64,000 bases of DNA, taken from the NCBI RefSeq assembly GCF_002994745.2, contig NC_037091.1:39678112-39742111 (forward strand), written 5' to 3'. The stretch is from Rosa chinensis. Taxonomy: Eukaryota; Streptophyta; Magnoliopsida; Rosales; Rosaceae. A program made the position numbers and the translations under genes. The notes beneath the pieces are model-generated. The model saw only the letters and a program-made list of their open reading frames with translations, made no database searches and had not been told where the DNA came from. Shown here in pieces: positions 35,481 to 47,829 of the stretch (position 1 is the stretch's first letter; each line of letters starts with the position of its first letter).

Positions 35481-38400
35481 GTTGGTGCATAGATGTCAAT
35501 CATGCCTAACTTGTCAATCAAATTGTCAAACACTTTCCTTGACACTCCTTTCGTAAGAACATCTGCTAATTGATCTTCTGTATACACAAAAGGGAAACAG
35601 ATGATCTTCCTGTCCAAGTTTTCCTTAATGAAATGTCGATCTACTTCCACATGCTTAGTCCGGTCATGCTGAACAGGATTATGAGCGATTTCAATAGCAG
35701 ACTTGCTATCACAATGCAAATCCATAGGGTTCTTGAGCTCAAAACCCAAATCTTTCAACACATTACGAATCCACAACATCTCACAAACTCCATGTGCCAT
35801 ACCTCGAAACTCAACTTCAGCACTTGATCTAGCAACAACCTTCTGTTTCTTGCTACGCCAAGTCACAAGGTTTCCTCCAACAAATGTAAAATACCCAGAT
35901 GTGGACCGTCTGTCCGTCTTATCACCAGCCCAATCTGCATCTGTATACCCCACAACCTTCAACTCATCCTTTTTTTCAAACAACAAACCCCTTCCAGGTG
36001 CCATTTTAAGATATCTCAAAATACGATACACTGCATCCATATGCTCCTCACTAGGACAATGCATAAATTGACTGACCACACTCACAGCATAAGCAATATC
36101 AGGCCTAGTATGAGAAAGATAAATAAGTCTCCCTACTAGACGTTGGTACCTTCCTTTATCAGTTGGAACCTGATCCGGATAGATGGCGAGGTTGTGATTC
36201 ATCTCGATTGGTGTCTCAATGGGGTTGCAGTCAAGCATTCTAGTCTCAGTTAACAAGTCAAGTACATACTTACGTTGGGACAAAGAAATCCCCTTCTTAG
36301 ACCTTGCAACTTCAATTCCAAGAAAGTACTTCAATTACCCAAGGTCCTTCATCTCAAACTCATTAGACAAATACTCCTGTAGAGCCTCCATCTCTTTTGG
36401 GTCATCTCCTGTGACAATCATATCATCAACATATACTATCAGTGTGGTAATCTTACCCTGACTATGCTTGATGAACAAGGTATGATCTGAGTTGCTTTGT
36501 CTATATCCGAACGCCCTCATAGACTTGGAGAACCTTCCAAACCACGCTCTAAGAGACTGCTTCAAACCATATAGAGACTTCTTCAACTTACAAACCTTGC
36601 CAGTATCGCAAGGCATATTTTTGACTCCTGGCGACATGTCCATATACACTTCTTCCTCCAAGTTTCCATTAAGGAAAGCATTCTTCACGTCAAATTGATG
36701 TAGAGGCCAATCTTTAGTTGCTGCAAGTGAAATCAAGATCCGAACTGTATTGATCTTCGCCACAGGGGCAAATGTCTCTTCATAATCAATTCCATAGCGC
36801 TAGGTGTATCCTTTGGCAACTAACCTTTCTTTGTACCTGTCAATACTCCCATTTGCTTTAAGTTTTACAGTAAACACCCATCGACATCCAACAGTTTTTT
36901 TTCCAGCAGGCATAGTCACAACATCCCAAGTCAAGTTTTTCTGCAAGGCCTCCAATTCTTCATTCATTGCTTGAGTCCACTTAGGATTTGCCAAAGCATC
37001 CTGTACACTACTAGGAATAGATACAGTGGATAATTGATCAACAACAAGTGCATGTGACCCAGACAACCTATGGTTAGACATATACTTAGCTATAGGATAC
37101 TTAGCTTTGGTTTTGATGTCTTGTTCATATTGTTTCTTAGGAATACCCTTGGTAGTCCTCTGTGATTTCCTAGGCTCAATATTATCTACCCCAAATGATT
37201 CATTCGAAATTAAAGGTACCTGAGAAGGAATACTCGCAGCGGATTCTTCAGTTAATGATGTAGAGAGGGGGAAAAACTCTGATAAATTAAGGCTCTGAAT
37301 TATATTCTGTTCATTGAGTGCACCACCACTGGGCATTGATGCATCGTTGTCAATCTGTTGACCGGAGCCAAGCCGTTGGCTGGAGGAATCAAAATTTTGT
37401 CCTTCTGAGGGCCCCATGGGTATGGCTTCTTTATCTCCCATCATGGGTCCACCTCTATCCATTTGTCCATCTTTTTTTATTTCTCATCACGGCACCTTCA
37501 CTTTCTTTAGCTTCCATCAATACACTTTCTTCTCCTGTAGGCCCCACGGTGACTTCACCATCAGTTGCTTTTTCTTCTTGAGCTTTTTTGTTTCTGACTT
37601 CACCATCAGTTGCTTTTTCGTTTCCACTTTCTTTTCCCACTTTGTTTTCCGCAGGTGGAGGGCTCCACGCCTGCAGAATTGTCTCCTTGGTAGATGGAGG
37701 GCCCTACGGCAGCAGCTTTGTCTCTCACGGCAGCAGCTTCTTGTTCACTTTTGTTTCCTGTTTCGCTTTCAGTTGGAATTTCTGTTGGAGAAGAATTCCC
37801 AACTCCAAATCTTGATTCCAAAGCTTCTAATTTTTCAAATTCTTCAAATACAAATAAATCTTGAGAATTTCCTTCACAGCCTCTCTCCCCCTGAAGGGAA
37901 GACTCCGAAACTCCCCCTGAATAATAAGGCTCAGATTCGCGAAACGCAACATCAAAAGAAACATACATAGTACCAGAAAGAGGATCATAACATCGATAAC
38001 CCTTTTTGAATTCCGCATAACCAACAAATATACACTTACGGGCACGGGGATCAAGCTTGCTGCGTTGAGGTTTGGGAATATGAACATAGGCTGCGCATCC
38101 AAACACGCGAGGTTCAAGATTTGGTAGCGACGGAAGTGACAGAAGTTTCTGAAGTTTCTACTGAGGATTTTGAAATTCAATTACCCGAGAAGGAGTACGA
38201 TTAATGAGGTAAGCGGCGGACTTCACAGCTTCTCCCCAATATTCACGAGGTACATGCATGCCAAATAAAGAGGCACGGACAACTTCAAGTAACTGTCGAT
38301 TCTTCCTTTCGGCCAATCCATTTTGTTGAGGAGTATAAGAGTTAGAAGTCTGATGACGAATTCCATGAGATTGCATAAACTCCTGCATAGGACCATTAAT

Positions 38401-39522
38401 ATATTCTCCGCCATTATCAGATTGGAAAACTCGAATATTCTGCTGGTACTGTGTAGACACCATCTTGTGAAACTCTCTGAACATGGAACACACATCACTC
38501 TTGTTCTTCAATAAAGACACCCAAGTCATACGAGTACAATCATCAATAAAAGTCACATAATATCGAGCTCCAAAGAAAGACGGGATCTTGGCAGGACCCC
38601 AAACATCAGAATGAATCTTCATAAATGGAATGGGACTTTTATTAAGGCTAGGTGAATACGAAATTCGATGACTCTTAGCCAATTCACATACATCACAATG
38701 AAAATCTGAATCACTGACACCCAAAAACAACTGAGGTTGTAGTTTCTTAAGATAACCAAAAGATAGATGACCCAAACGACGATGCCACAACCACACTGTT
38801 TCCTTAACATTCTCTACTCCATTGACCTGATTCACTTGTCCTAACAACTGTTGCTCTCCACTCTCTGTCAGGTCCAAGTAATAGAGTTTCCCCCTTCTCA
38901 CACCATAACCAAGAATCCGCCGAGTTAGAATGTCCTGAAATACACAGAATGATGGATAAAATGTCACAATACATGCTAGTGCTAAAATGATTTGGCTAAC
39001 AGATAGGAGATTATATGCCAATGAAGGAACAACTAACACAGACTCAAGGGTTAATGTATTAGACAGAACAACAGAACCTTCTCCGGTAACCGGAGTTGGA
39101 GTACCGTCAGCCGTAGAGACAATGTCTTGAGAGGAGGGTTTCAGCTTTTCTAAGAGACTAGGATCATTAGTCATATAGTCAGATGCACCTGTATCAATTA
39201 TCCAAGAACTATTCATAGAGACCTTACCCTTCATACCTGATTGTGCTACGTTAGCGGAGGCATTAGATGGTTGCTCTTCCTCTGTAGTAGCCACGACAGC
39301 TTTTTCAAGGTTTTTTCTTGGTTTCTTAGTGAAATCCCACCAAGCAGGATAGCCAATTACTTCATAGCACCGTTGCTTGCTATGACCCAAATTTCCACAG
39401 ACCGGACACTTTGTATTTGCATATGGATTTGTTTTACCCAAAAGATGGCGTGGTGGAGGCATGTGGTGGAGTGCAAAGGTGGTGGGGTCGTATTCCATTG
39501 AGCAGAGAGCAAACGCCTGCAC
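35477..39522 (-). pseudogene. Copia gag-pol remnant with stops and frameshift
   Basis: Order on the minus strand: zinc knuckle CPVCGNLGHSKQRC; protease DTGASDYMTN; GAG-pre-integrase WLWHRRLGHLSFGYL; integrase core HSDVWGPA, FIDDCTRMTW and SDNGGEYINGPMQEF; a Glu/Lys-rich linker with a KATDGEV repeat and frame shift(s) at 37455-37640; RT with VGCRWVFTVK, FDVKNAFLNG, KLKKSLYGLKQ and YVDDMIVTG; RNase H with GYTDADWAGD and TKHVEVDRHFI. In-frame stops lie at 38158-38160, 36800-36802 and about 36335-36337, each where the family has Gln. The UBN2-type gag domain is absent. The domain order INT-RT-RH proves copia. It cannot make its proteins as sequenced. Confidence 0.92.
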
Positions 39523-39810
39523 GTGACCAATAAAAAAATTGCAGCAGGTCTTGTCGGCTAGAGTAGTGTAGCAAACTTGTGATGTTAATTAAACAATGCA
39601 GCAGCAAACTGTTGGATAGTACTTTAATCAACCAAAAGTACTTTAATCAAACAAAAAAAATATGCGGCAATAATCTGATTTTCAAGGACTGTTCTGAACT
39701 TCGATATTTTGGTATTTGGGAATAAATTAGCTTCAATGGTTTGTGATGTTTTACGGGATTCGGGTTTTGGGTTTCAAAAGAATACGATGCAAGTTTAAAG
39801 GATTGAACCT

Positions 39811-39822
39811 GCTCTGATACCA
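39811..39822 (-). other. Primer binding site (initiator tRNA-Met)
   Basis: TGGTATCAGAGC on the minus strand directly follows the 5' LTR, complementary to the 3' end of plant initiator tRNA-Met as known for copia elements. Confidence 0.9.
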
Positions 39823-40000
39823 AGTAGAAAATAAGGATTTGATGTGTTTGGAATACTTCGATAATCAATATTCATCTCCAAAGTAGGAGGTATATAAAGG
39901 GATACAAGATTAGTTCTAATAGGAAAACATCTCCTACAATTATACAGAAAAGCGTAATCTACATCTACAAGGAAAGTAAATATTTACAGAATATTCTACA
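39823..40000 (-). repeat. 5' LTR of the copia element
   Basis: Identical 178-bp partner of 35292-35469. Both contain GGAGGTATATAAAGGG-type sequence. The right duplication CTTTC follows at 40001-40005. Confidence 0.95.
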
Positions 40001-40005
40001 CTTTC

Positions 40006-42219
40006 AAGTTGGCATCATCATCAAATTAATTTCAGGGGGTTTGGTTCTCCATGAGTAGTAGAGCTTCCTCCCTTGTCTTAAGCTCTTCCGCTACCCTCTA
40101 GTTAAGTAGGTGTGGTTAATTTTTCTTTACCTTGTTCATTGTTAAGTACTGTTCAATTAAGATTAGGATCATTAGGCTGATTAGCTATATGTGAATAAGG
40201 TTTGATGTCATTATTTTGCAGAACACATTGATTTTGAGAGGGATTCGAGGATTCTTTGAAGTTGGAAAGATTCTACTTGGTAAGGGGTTTTCATTCAATC
40301 AATTAAGAGTGTAGTAATTTGAATCATTGAAGTGGCATGGGAACATCACTTTTTGTTTATTGATGTTAAAGAAGTCTGTGCATTGTGAAATCGGACTGAG
40401 AACCAAAAAAAAAAAAGAGTTTAGGCTTAGGATTTAGGAGTTTGCAGCCTTGAATGATCATGACCCTATGGTCTCTACTTCTAATTCTCAACTTCGTTTT
40501 CACTTTCAGCGCTTCTATTTTTGATTCTATTTATCTTGCCATTGATTTTATTATGTAGTTGAATTTTTCATTTCATACATAGATATTGTTCTGAAAAGTC
40601 TCTGACTTGACCCTTTCATCTCTTCTTTGTTAATTTTCCTTTTGTGTTTGTTCTAGATGAGGATGGGTACGTGTTAAGCCCACAGTTGCTTCACAATCTA
40701 AACTCAATTAAAAAAGAAAAGAAAATAATATATAAATAAGCCAAAACAACTGGAAGTTAATCTACAAACTATGATACATAGCAATAACGAATGTGCTTGA
40801 ACCTTAGTCCTTGGAAGAGTTGGATGGCCAACAATGATCTGGAGTTCAAGAGAAACACAACAAAGTTTTTGAAACCCACCACACAGCTTGTGAGGCTTTT
40901 TTTAAACCAAAATTTTATTTTTTTTGTTTTGTTATGGTGATATTAGAGGCAGAGCATGAACTATATATTATGTCCTTTCTCTTACTAGTGTCCTCTCTAG
41001 TCTCTATATTGTCCCCAAAATTAGAGTAGCATGATCGATCTAATTAAGTATAGTCCCCTAAATAAGGTTGGGTTGGTTATAAGAAAATAACAAAAAGTGT
41101 TGCTCCCATGATTGTTTTCATCTCTTTGTTTATATATGAGCAATCATTTTTATTCTTATATGGCATGTCTTCATTAACAGTTAAACTTAAATGTGGTTAC
41201 TGGTTTTTGTCAATTTGTTTATATTGTTTTTGTTAAGTTGGTATTATGATTGAATCATGTCTCTCTTTGCTGCTAGACTTGCAATACTATTATCACCTTA
41301 ACCCATATGTGGGGAATTGTAGTTATAGTTGATGTCCTCTGCAATCAAAAGGTCATGTACGTTATAAGTTCAAGTAACAAAGGTTAAGTTTAACACATTT
41401 CTTTTCATGTATTTATTTTTATTTTTATACCGACTTGTTTTCTAAACTGCGGTTTGTGCTTGGTTTGCATTGGTGTATTGGATGCGCCTATTTTGATAAT
41501 TATATTAACAGATAACAATTGGTTATATGCTAGCTATAGCTGACAAGGTTTGTCTTAGTAGGATTCATTGAAATAAGAGGATTTAACCACAATAAGAGAC
41601 CCTGAGGATGACTCTGATGTTCAAATTGAGTGCAAAGACGTCTATAAGTGATTTGGTGAGAAGCAAATATTGAGAAGGTGTGAGCTTCAAGGTGAATCTA
41701 ATATCAAAATATACTATGTTTAATTGATTATGGCTTTTAGGAATGTTTATTGTTTCTTACTAAGAATTCCAGATATCTTTTTTATATATTTTTTTTTCCT
41801 TTCCAAAAGAACGGAATGAAAGCCATGGTTGGCTTTAAATCTCTATATTGGCCACTGTTCAAACTTTTGACTCCTAAGTTTCCTTAAATCTTTAACCATC
41901 ACATGATTACCTTTTAATAACTAGCTACATAAAACCCATGCTAGTTTTTTATCATCTTTGATCATAGTAGATATTGTAAGATCTCTTGGCCTAATTCAGT
42001 ATATTATAAGTGTTCTGTTACATTTAGTTTAGTTGCCAAAACTGCATTCTTTCTTTTTACTTGGAAAACGAACTTCAAATATGATGTAATTTTGAATCTG
42101 CGTCTCTTTATTTGAGACTTAGACTATAAATTCATCTTCAAATGCAGTCAGCGATTCATTGGTGTGGTTAATAGGGTTCTAATAATTGGAATCTGCATAT
42201 CTTTTGCTGCTCTTGTGGT

Positions 42220-42272
<53 letters not shown>

Positions 42273-42566
42273 CACATTTATATATGTATGTGTGTGTAAT
42301 GTCTATGTCTTTCCCACATCAGTTGTGCTATATTTTACTAGGCTAGTCTACTATAATGATTGCCGATAACTATTTAATTGAAAGATTAGTATATATAAGT
42401 TAGTCTGAATTAATATGCATATGTTAAATTTTAAGAAAAAAAAAACTGCAAAAAATAAAGATTTAATTTCCATCATATTATTACTTAATATGGTCAATTG
42501 TGCTGTTTATGTCTTGTTTATTTGATTTATTTTCAATACTTTGTCTATTGCTAGAACTAAGCTATA
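40006..42566. other. CACTA-2 upstream region without recognisable genes
   Basis: AT-rich sequence between the copia insertion and the CACTA-2 transposase start. Its beginning joins the sequence before the copia element (CGCCTATCTTTC, then AAGTTGGCATC), which looks like the leader of the transposase transcript. A (CT)n(TA)n microsatellite lies at about 42221-42272. I see no conserved protein. Confidence 0.6.
42221..42272. repeat. (CT)n(TA)n microsatellite
   Basis: A run of CT dinucleotides directly followed by TA dinucleotides. It gives a meaningless Ser-Leu/Tyr-Ile frame. Confidence 0.9.
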
Positions 42567-45142
42567 ATGGTGATGAATAAGAGTTGGATTCAACTAGCCA
42601 CTAGGGGGAAGCCAGAATATATTAAGGGTGTAAAAGAATTCATTGGTTTTGCTACTGCCCACATGAAGCCAGGGTCCAACCTAATCCCACGTCCGTGTTT
42701 AAATTGTAATAATTTTTGTTCCAGACCTCTAGGCCAAGTTGAAGATCATTTATATTCGTATGGAATGGTTATGCATTACATTAAGTGGACAAAACATGGG
42801 GAAGAAGAGTTTGATGATGAATTGGAAAATGATGACATAATAGAAGAGGATAATGGAGAGGATGTTGAGGAAGATGTTGATGATGTAGTTGAAATAATAC
42901 ATGAATATCAGGCTGGTGCTTTTGCTAATGACGGGGTATCTCAAGAGCATTCTCATAATAGAGAAGAAAGTAAGTTTAGTCGATTGATGGGGGATGCAGA
43001 GCAAGAGTTGTATCCTGGTTGTAGAAAGTTTACCAAATTATCATTTATTGTGAAGTTGCTTCACTTAAAGATAATGAACTCTTGTAGCAACAAGTTCTTT
43101 ACAATGTTGCTTGAGTTACTAAAAGAGGCTTTTCCTGATGGTAACACCTTGCCTAGTTCTTATTACGCATCTAAGAAGATTATCCAAGACTTGGGTCTTA
43201 GTTATGATAAGATCCATGTATGTAAAAATGATTGTGTGCTTTTCTGGGACGAGTATGAAGACAATCAGGAATGTCCAAAATGTCATGAACCTAGGTATGT
43301 GCTTAACAATGGCAAGAAGACAAAGACTCCCCAAAAGGTCTTGAGACACTTTCCATTAATTCCAAGGTTACAAAGACTGTTTATATAAAAAAAGACATCT
43401 CTTGACATGAGATGGCATAAGGATGGACAAACTAATGATGGGGACTTGAGACATCCTGCAGATTCTGAAGTTTGGAAGGATTTTGACTCAAAGCACGAGT
43501 CATTTTCTATGGATCATCGCAATGTTAGACTAGGTTTATCAACTGATGGCTTCAATCCATATGGGAACATGAGCAGCTCTTATAGCATATGGCCCGTCTT
43601 TCTTGTCCCTTACAATCCACCAGCATGGAAATGCATGAAGGATCTATTTTTCATGATGTCTTTGCTCATATCTGCACCAAAGTCTCCTGGGAATGACATT
43701 GATGTGTTTCTTCAACCATTAATCAAGGAATTAAAAGAATTATGGGATGTTGGTGTTACCTCATATGATGCTGAATCTGGACAATTTTTGTCTTCGTGCA
43801 GCATTATTATGGACAATGAATGATTTTCCAGTGTATGGGAATTTGTCTGGATGGAGTACCAAAGGAAAATTGGCGTGTCCTACATGCAATGATCAGACAC
43901 CTCATCTGTGGTTGAAAAATTGGCAGAAAACAATCTACTTTGATCATCGACGATGGTTGCCATGAAATCATGCCTTCAGAAGAAATTTGGCATTCAATGG
44001 TACAGTACAGAGGAAATTAAAGCCTGATTTGTTATCTGGAGATGATGTAGTTCAACAATTGGCTCATGTTTCGCAACCATGCTTTGGTAAGAATAGAAAA
44101 CATGTTGCTAATTATTTGAATTGGACAAAACGTAGTATTTTCTTTGAGCTACCATATTGGCACACTCTTAAGTTGCGTCATAATCTTGATGTAATGCACA
44201 TAGAAAAAAATGTGTGTGATAATCTTCTAGGGACATTGATGGACACTGAGGGCAAGACAAAGGACTCTTATAAGACTCATCTTGATATGGAAGAATTGGG
44301 CATCAAACCTAAGTTACACCCTCGACTAGTTGATGGTTAAATTAAGCTACCCGCGGCTTGTTACACTTTTAATTCAAAAGAGAAAAAAGGTGCATGTGGG
44401 TTCCTCCATTCGGTGACACTTCCAGATGGTATGGCATCTAATATCTCTAGTTGTGTAAACATTAAAGATTCAAGGATTTTTGGGTTAAAGAGTCATGATT
44501 GCCATATTATCTTGCAACGACTTCTTCCTATTGCTTTGCGTGGATACTTATCTAAGGATGTTCGTGATGTCTTCATTGAATTATGTTTGTTCTTCAAGGA
44601 GTTGACTTCTAAAACTTTGAGGATTGATGTCCTAGAGCAGCTTGATAAAGATATTGTGTTAATCCTATGCAAGCTAGAGCTTTATCTTCCACCTTCATTC
44701 TTTAATATTATGACCCACTTGCCAATTCACCTAGCCCGTGAAGCTATACTTGCTGGACCAGTCCAATTTCGATGGCAATTCCCATTTGAGAGGTAAGTTT
44801 TCAACTGTTCAGTGATCACAATGAGTTATTTTTATATGTTTTTGTTAAATAATTGTGATATTAAATGTGTTTTTGGAGATGTAAGAAGATGCATAATTTT
44901 AAGGGCTATGTTAGAAACAAAGCTCGTCCAGAGGGTTCAATAGCAAAAGGGTATTGCGAAAGTGAATGCCTTACGTCCTGCTCTATGTATTTTCATGGTA
45001 TTGAAACAAAGTTTAACCAGGCAGACCAAAATTTTGATGGAAGAACTGAAAGAATGGAGTCAGGCTTATCTGTTTTCAAGTAAAATGTTAGGCTGTTTAC
45101 AGGAGGAGTTGATGATGTGCTTAGTCCGACAGACTTTGAAAT
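42567..45142 (+). pseudogene. CACTA-2 TNP2-type transposase, degenerate
   Basis: The ATG at 42567 starts a Transposase-associated domain (NKSWIQLATRGKPEYIKGVK, then RPCLNCNN), an acidic stretch and the tnp2 start (ELYPGCRKFTKLSFIVKLLH). A stop at 43386-43388 breaks RLFI.KKTSLDMRWH. After 43800 the frame shifts (LLWTMNDFPVYGNLSGWSTK), with further stops at 43963 and 44338 between LDVMHIEKNVCDNLLGTLMD (44190-44250), GLKSHDCHIILQRLLPIALR (44485-44545) and FFNIMTHLPIHLAREA. The region after 44796 (FKGYVRNKARPEGSIAKGY) is short and shifted. Compared with CACTA-1 it is clearly older. It would be the catalytic subunit; it is dead here. Confidence 0.85.
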
Positions 45143-45642
45143 GATTAAGTGGTATGTGCTACACAATTGTGATGAAGTGCTACCATATATACAGTAAGTG
45201 AACTATTTCATTTAAAAGCATAATTTATTTAACTTAATAATTTTCTGAAAATTATTAGGGTTGTTATCAATTTACATGTAGGGAACATAAAGAGCAGTTA
45301 GAGAGGCAAAATATTAGAAATATAAGCAAGGAGAAAGAAAAAACATTTGCCAAATGGTTTCTCCGGCGGGTAAGTATCCATATATTGTATAGCATCCTTT
45401 ATAATTATGTATTATTGATATCAATAAAAATTTCATCTATATGATTTTTCTAATAGTTCCAAGTATATATGACTAGGTCCAACGGATGCACCAAGAAGAA
45501 CCAAACAAAAATATTGAATCCTTATTAACCTTGGCTACTAGACCCCAGAAGTCAATTGCTAGACATAGTGGCTGTATTATTAATGGAATAAGGTTTTCAC
45601 ACTCGAGATTGCGATGCAAACAAAAAAACTCAAAATAGTGGG

Positions 45643-46257
45643 GTGGTTGTTAAAGAAGAGCATCGTGGTAAGAGTATCGATTTCTATGGCGTTTTGATAG
45701 ACATTATTGAGCTATCATATCTTGGAAGAAATCAAGTTGTTGTTTTCAAGTGCGATTGGTTCGATCTCACTCAAAAGAGGGGTATCCAAGTTGATGAACA
45801 TCAATTCACTAGTAAGAATATCAGTAAAACATGGTACACAAACTATCCATTTTCTTTGGCATCTCAGACCCAACAAGTGTACTATTTACGAGATACTAGG
45901 CTTGGTAATAATTGGCATGTCGTAGAGATATCACAACCTCGAAGGAATTATGATGTTGTAGAAAAAGAAGCAAAAGAAAATGAGGTATGTGATTCAGCAG
46001 TGCTGGCAGAGGATCCCTATCAACTAGAGTTGCATGATTTTGTCAATCCTATTGAGGTTAATGATGGCTACGTGTCATTAAGTAGGGATGACATGGAAAT
46101 GATTGTTGTGGATTTGAATGCCAAAAGACAACGAAGAGAAAATTATAGCTTCATTAATGATGATAGTGAAGCTGAAGATGGTGGCTCTAATGATGACAAT
46201 GTTGAGGGTGAATATGTCTCATCTGAGGATAATATTCATGATGCTTATGTTGTATAG
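45643..46257 (+). pseudogene. CACTA-2 DUF4216-type C-terminal exon
   Basis: An open frame of 204 residues begins inside an exon (GKSIDFYGVLIDIIELSYLG, VVFKCDWFDLTQKRGIQVDE, then YYLRDTRLGNNWHVVE) and ends with an acidic tail and a stop at 46255-46257. It corresponds to the CACTA-1 exon at 11538-12197, with the same order of FYGV, FKCDW and VDE motifs. It is intact by itself but belongs to a broken gene. Confidence 0.75.
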
Positions 46258-46503
46258 CAACTTTATTTTAGTTCATTTCAGCTTATTAAAGCAATGATAA
46301 TTAAGCTACAGTGAAGGATTTTGGTATTACTATTTTCGAATGCTTATTTTGTTTTCACTATGGTTAACTTGTAGTTTTAATAATATTGTTTTATTTTATT
46401 GTGGCTTTGTTCAATATGTAGATACATTATGTGGAAGTTAAGTACAGAAAGCATTATGTTATTTGATTTGTTTATGGCATACTTCTAGTCAAGTTTTTTT
46501 TTT

Positions 46504-46916
46504 GGGCTAAATACTAGTTACTACCCTGTGGTTTAGGTTCAAAATCAATTCAGTCCCTGGACTTCTAATTTCATCAAAAACACCCCTGCACTTTCAATTT
46601 TGATCTAAAAGGTCCAATTTGTTAATATTCTGTTATGAGTTCAAGTTATCGTTGGATTATTTGTTAAAAAACTATTTATTTTATAGTAGGACTCACTCCT
46701 AATTTGACTATGCAGGCCACCTCGACACCACATCATAAAATATAGGTCATATATGAGCCACGTTAACAAGTTAAATAACTTCAATTATTGGAAAACTAAC
46801 AAATTGGACCTATTATATCAAAATTGAAAATGCAGGGGTGTTTTTGATGAAATTAGAAGTTCAAGGACTGAATTGATTTGGGACCCAAACTACAGGGTAG
46901 TAATCAGTAGTTAGCC
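46504..46916. mobile_element. MITE with about 130-bp inverted repeats, Mutator-like
   Basis: The left end GGGCTAAATACTAGTTACTA and the inverted right end GGCTAACTACTGATTACTAC continue as long matching arms (both contain AATCAATTCAGTCC and ACTTCTAATTTCATC). Runs of 8-10 T on both sides may be a 9-bp duplication, which would suit Mutator-like elements. There is no coding capacity. It lies inside CACTA-2. Confidence 0.8.
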
Positions 46917-46982
46917 TTTTTTTTATTAATTATTATTATTTTTTAATTCATGACAGGTTCTTGAGACCACAAAAGTGATAAA

Positions 46983-47690
46983 TGTGATACCCTAGAAATT
47001 CGTATTTATTTTCTGAAGATTTTCCGGAATCTAATTTGTGATTATTGGACTGTTTCGTGGCTCGTGGATGGAGCGGAAGTGTTTCAGACGAATTTTTATT
47101 CGGCAAATATGACTTTAGGGGTGGCGCAAAGGTTGACTTTTGATATGTTGAGATTCTCTGAGAACTTCCTTCATGATAGTTGTAGAGCACGTCGATACGA
47201 GTTTGTGGACATATGGAACGCATCAATCGGAGTTCGTATGGGGAAGTTATGGCTTTCGGAAGAAGTTTCCATTTTGGTATAAATAGGAATTTTCCGAAAT
47301 TATTTTCATAATTTCCAAGTTTCCATTTCCGGAAACTCTCATTCTCTCTCTTTTCTCTCTCGGTCGACCTTCAGTATCTGAGTTTTCCGCCTGACCCGAC
47401 CCGACTTTTTGGGCGAACTCCGGTAGTCTCCGGCGACGACACTCTCCAAATCAGATCGCTTGCTTGCTCTGGTAGTCCCTCTAGTGTCCTCTAGCAGCGA
47501 TCCTCCTCCACGGTGGCGCTGCAAGTCGACAAAGTTAGGTGATTTCGGACCCTACAAGAAATCCTAACTTCGGTGACGGCACGGCTTCAAGTTTCGTTCT
47601 TTGGGTTCGTGGAAGCTTTCTAGATCGATCTATGGTGTTTGTTTGGATCGATTTACGTGGAAATCAATTCAACTCAGAGCATGTAAAATG
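46983..47690 (+). mobile_element. Truncated LTR of the solo-LTR family
   Basis: It starts TGTGATACCCTAGAAATTCG and carries the family block (TTCATGATAGTTGTAGAGCA, CGGAGTTCGTATGGGGAAGT) and TATAAATAG near 47278, as in 3743-6563 and 21061-23529. Only the first 0.7 kb is present before CACTA-2 coding sequence resumes at about 47695, so it is 3'-truncated. No 5-bp duplication was recognised. Confidence 0.65.
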
Positions 47691-47694
47691 AGCC

Positions 47695-47823
47695 GTAGGA
47701 GAGAATTGTCAGTCTTACATCACAGAGATAGGCTGCATTGTTAGGCAAAATGCTCCAATACAAGTTAAGCATTGGAGTGGAATTAATAGGGATGATGTTG
47801 CTACGATGGTTCGTCTTGTCCGT
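47695..47823 (+). pseudogene. CACTA-2 Ptta/En/Spm-type exon
   Basis: The translation reads VGENCQSYITEIGCIVRQNA and VKHWSGINRDDVATMVRLVR, the plant Ptta transposase start, and ends in a GT donor (CGT|GTAAGT). It corresponds to exon 1 of the CACTA-1 second gene. The downstream exons were not found, so the gene is incomplete here. Confidence 0.6.
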
Positions 47824-47829
47824 GTAAGT

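Larger units (their letters stand above)
35292..40000 (-). mobile_element. Young but defective Ty1/copia element
   Basis: Two LTRs of 178 bp (35292-35469 and 39823-40000) read identical base for base, with CTTTC on both sides. The internal part is on the minus strand: primer site TGGTATCAGAGC (39822-39811), a gag remnant, protease, integrase, RT, RNase H, then the polypurine tract GAGGGGGAG next to the left LTR. The length of 4,709 bp is near normal, but the gag N-terminal part is missing: only about 290 bp separate the primer site from the zinc-knuckle region. It lies inside CACTA-2. Confidence 0.95.
34752..47823 (+). mobile_element. Second CACTA transposon, CACTA-2, degenerate; right end not found
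   Basis: The left terminus reads CACTACAACAATATTAGCCT at 34752, followed by repeated TAGTGAC motifs up to about 34990, the usual subterminal array. Transposase-derived coding sequence follows on the plus strand at 42567-46257 and 47695-47823. The expected right terminus (inverted ..TTGTTGTAGTG followed by TGC) was not seen in the window, so the end given is only the last CACTA-like exon. It carries a copia insertion (35292-40000), a MITE (46504-46916) and an LTR fragment (46983-47690). Confidence 0.75.

Noticed and set aside
35570..37970. Plus-strand frames opposite the copia RT and linker
   Set aside because: They are mirror frames of the minus-strand polyprotein, with Ser/Phe-rich nonsense content.
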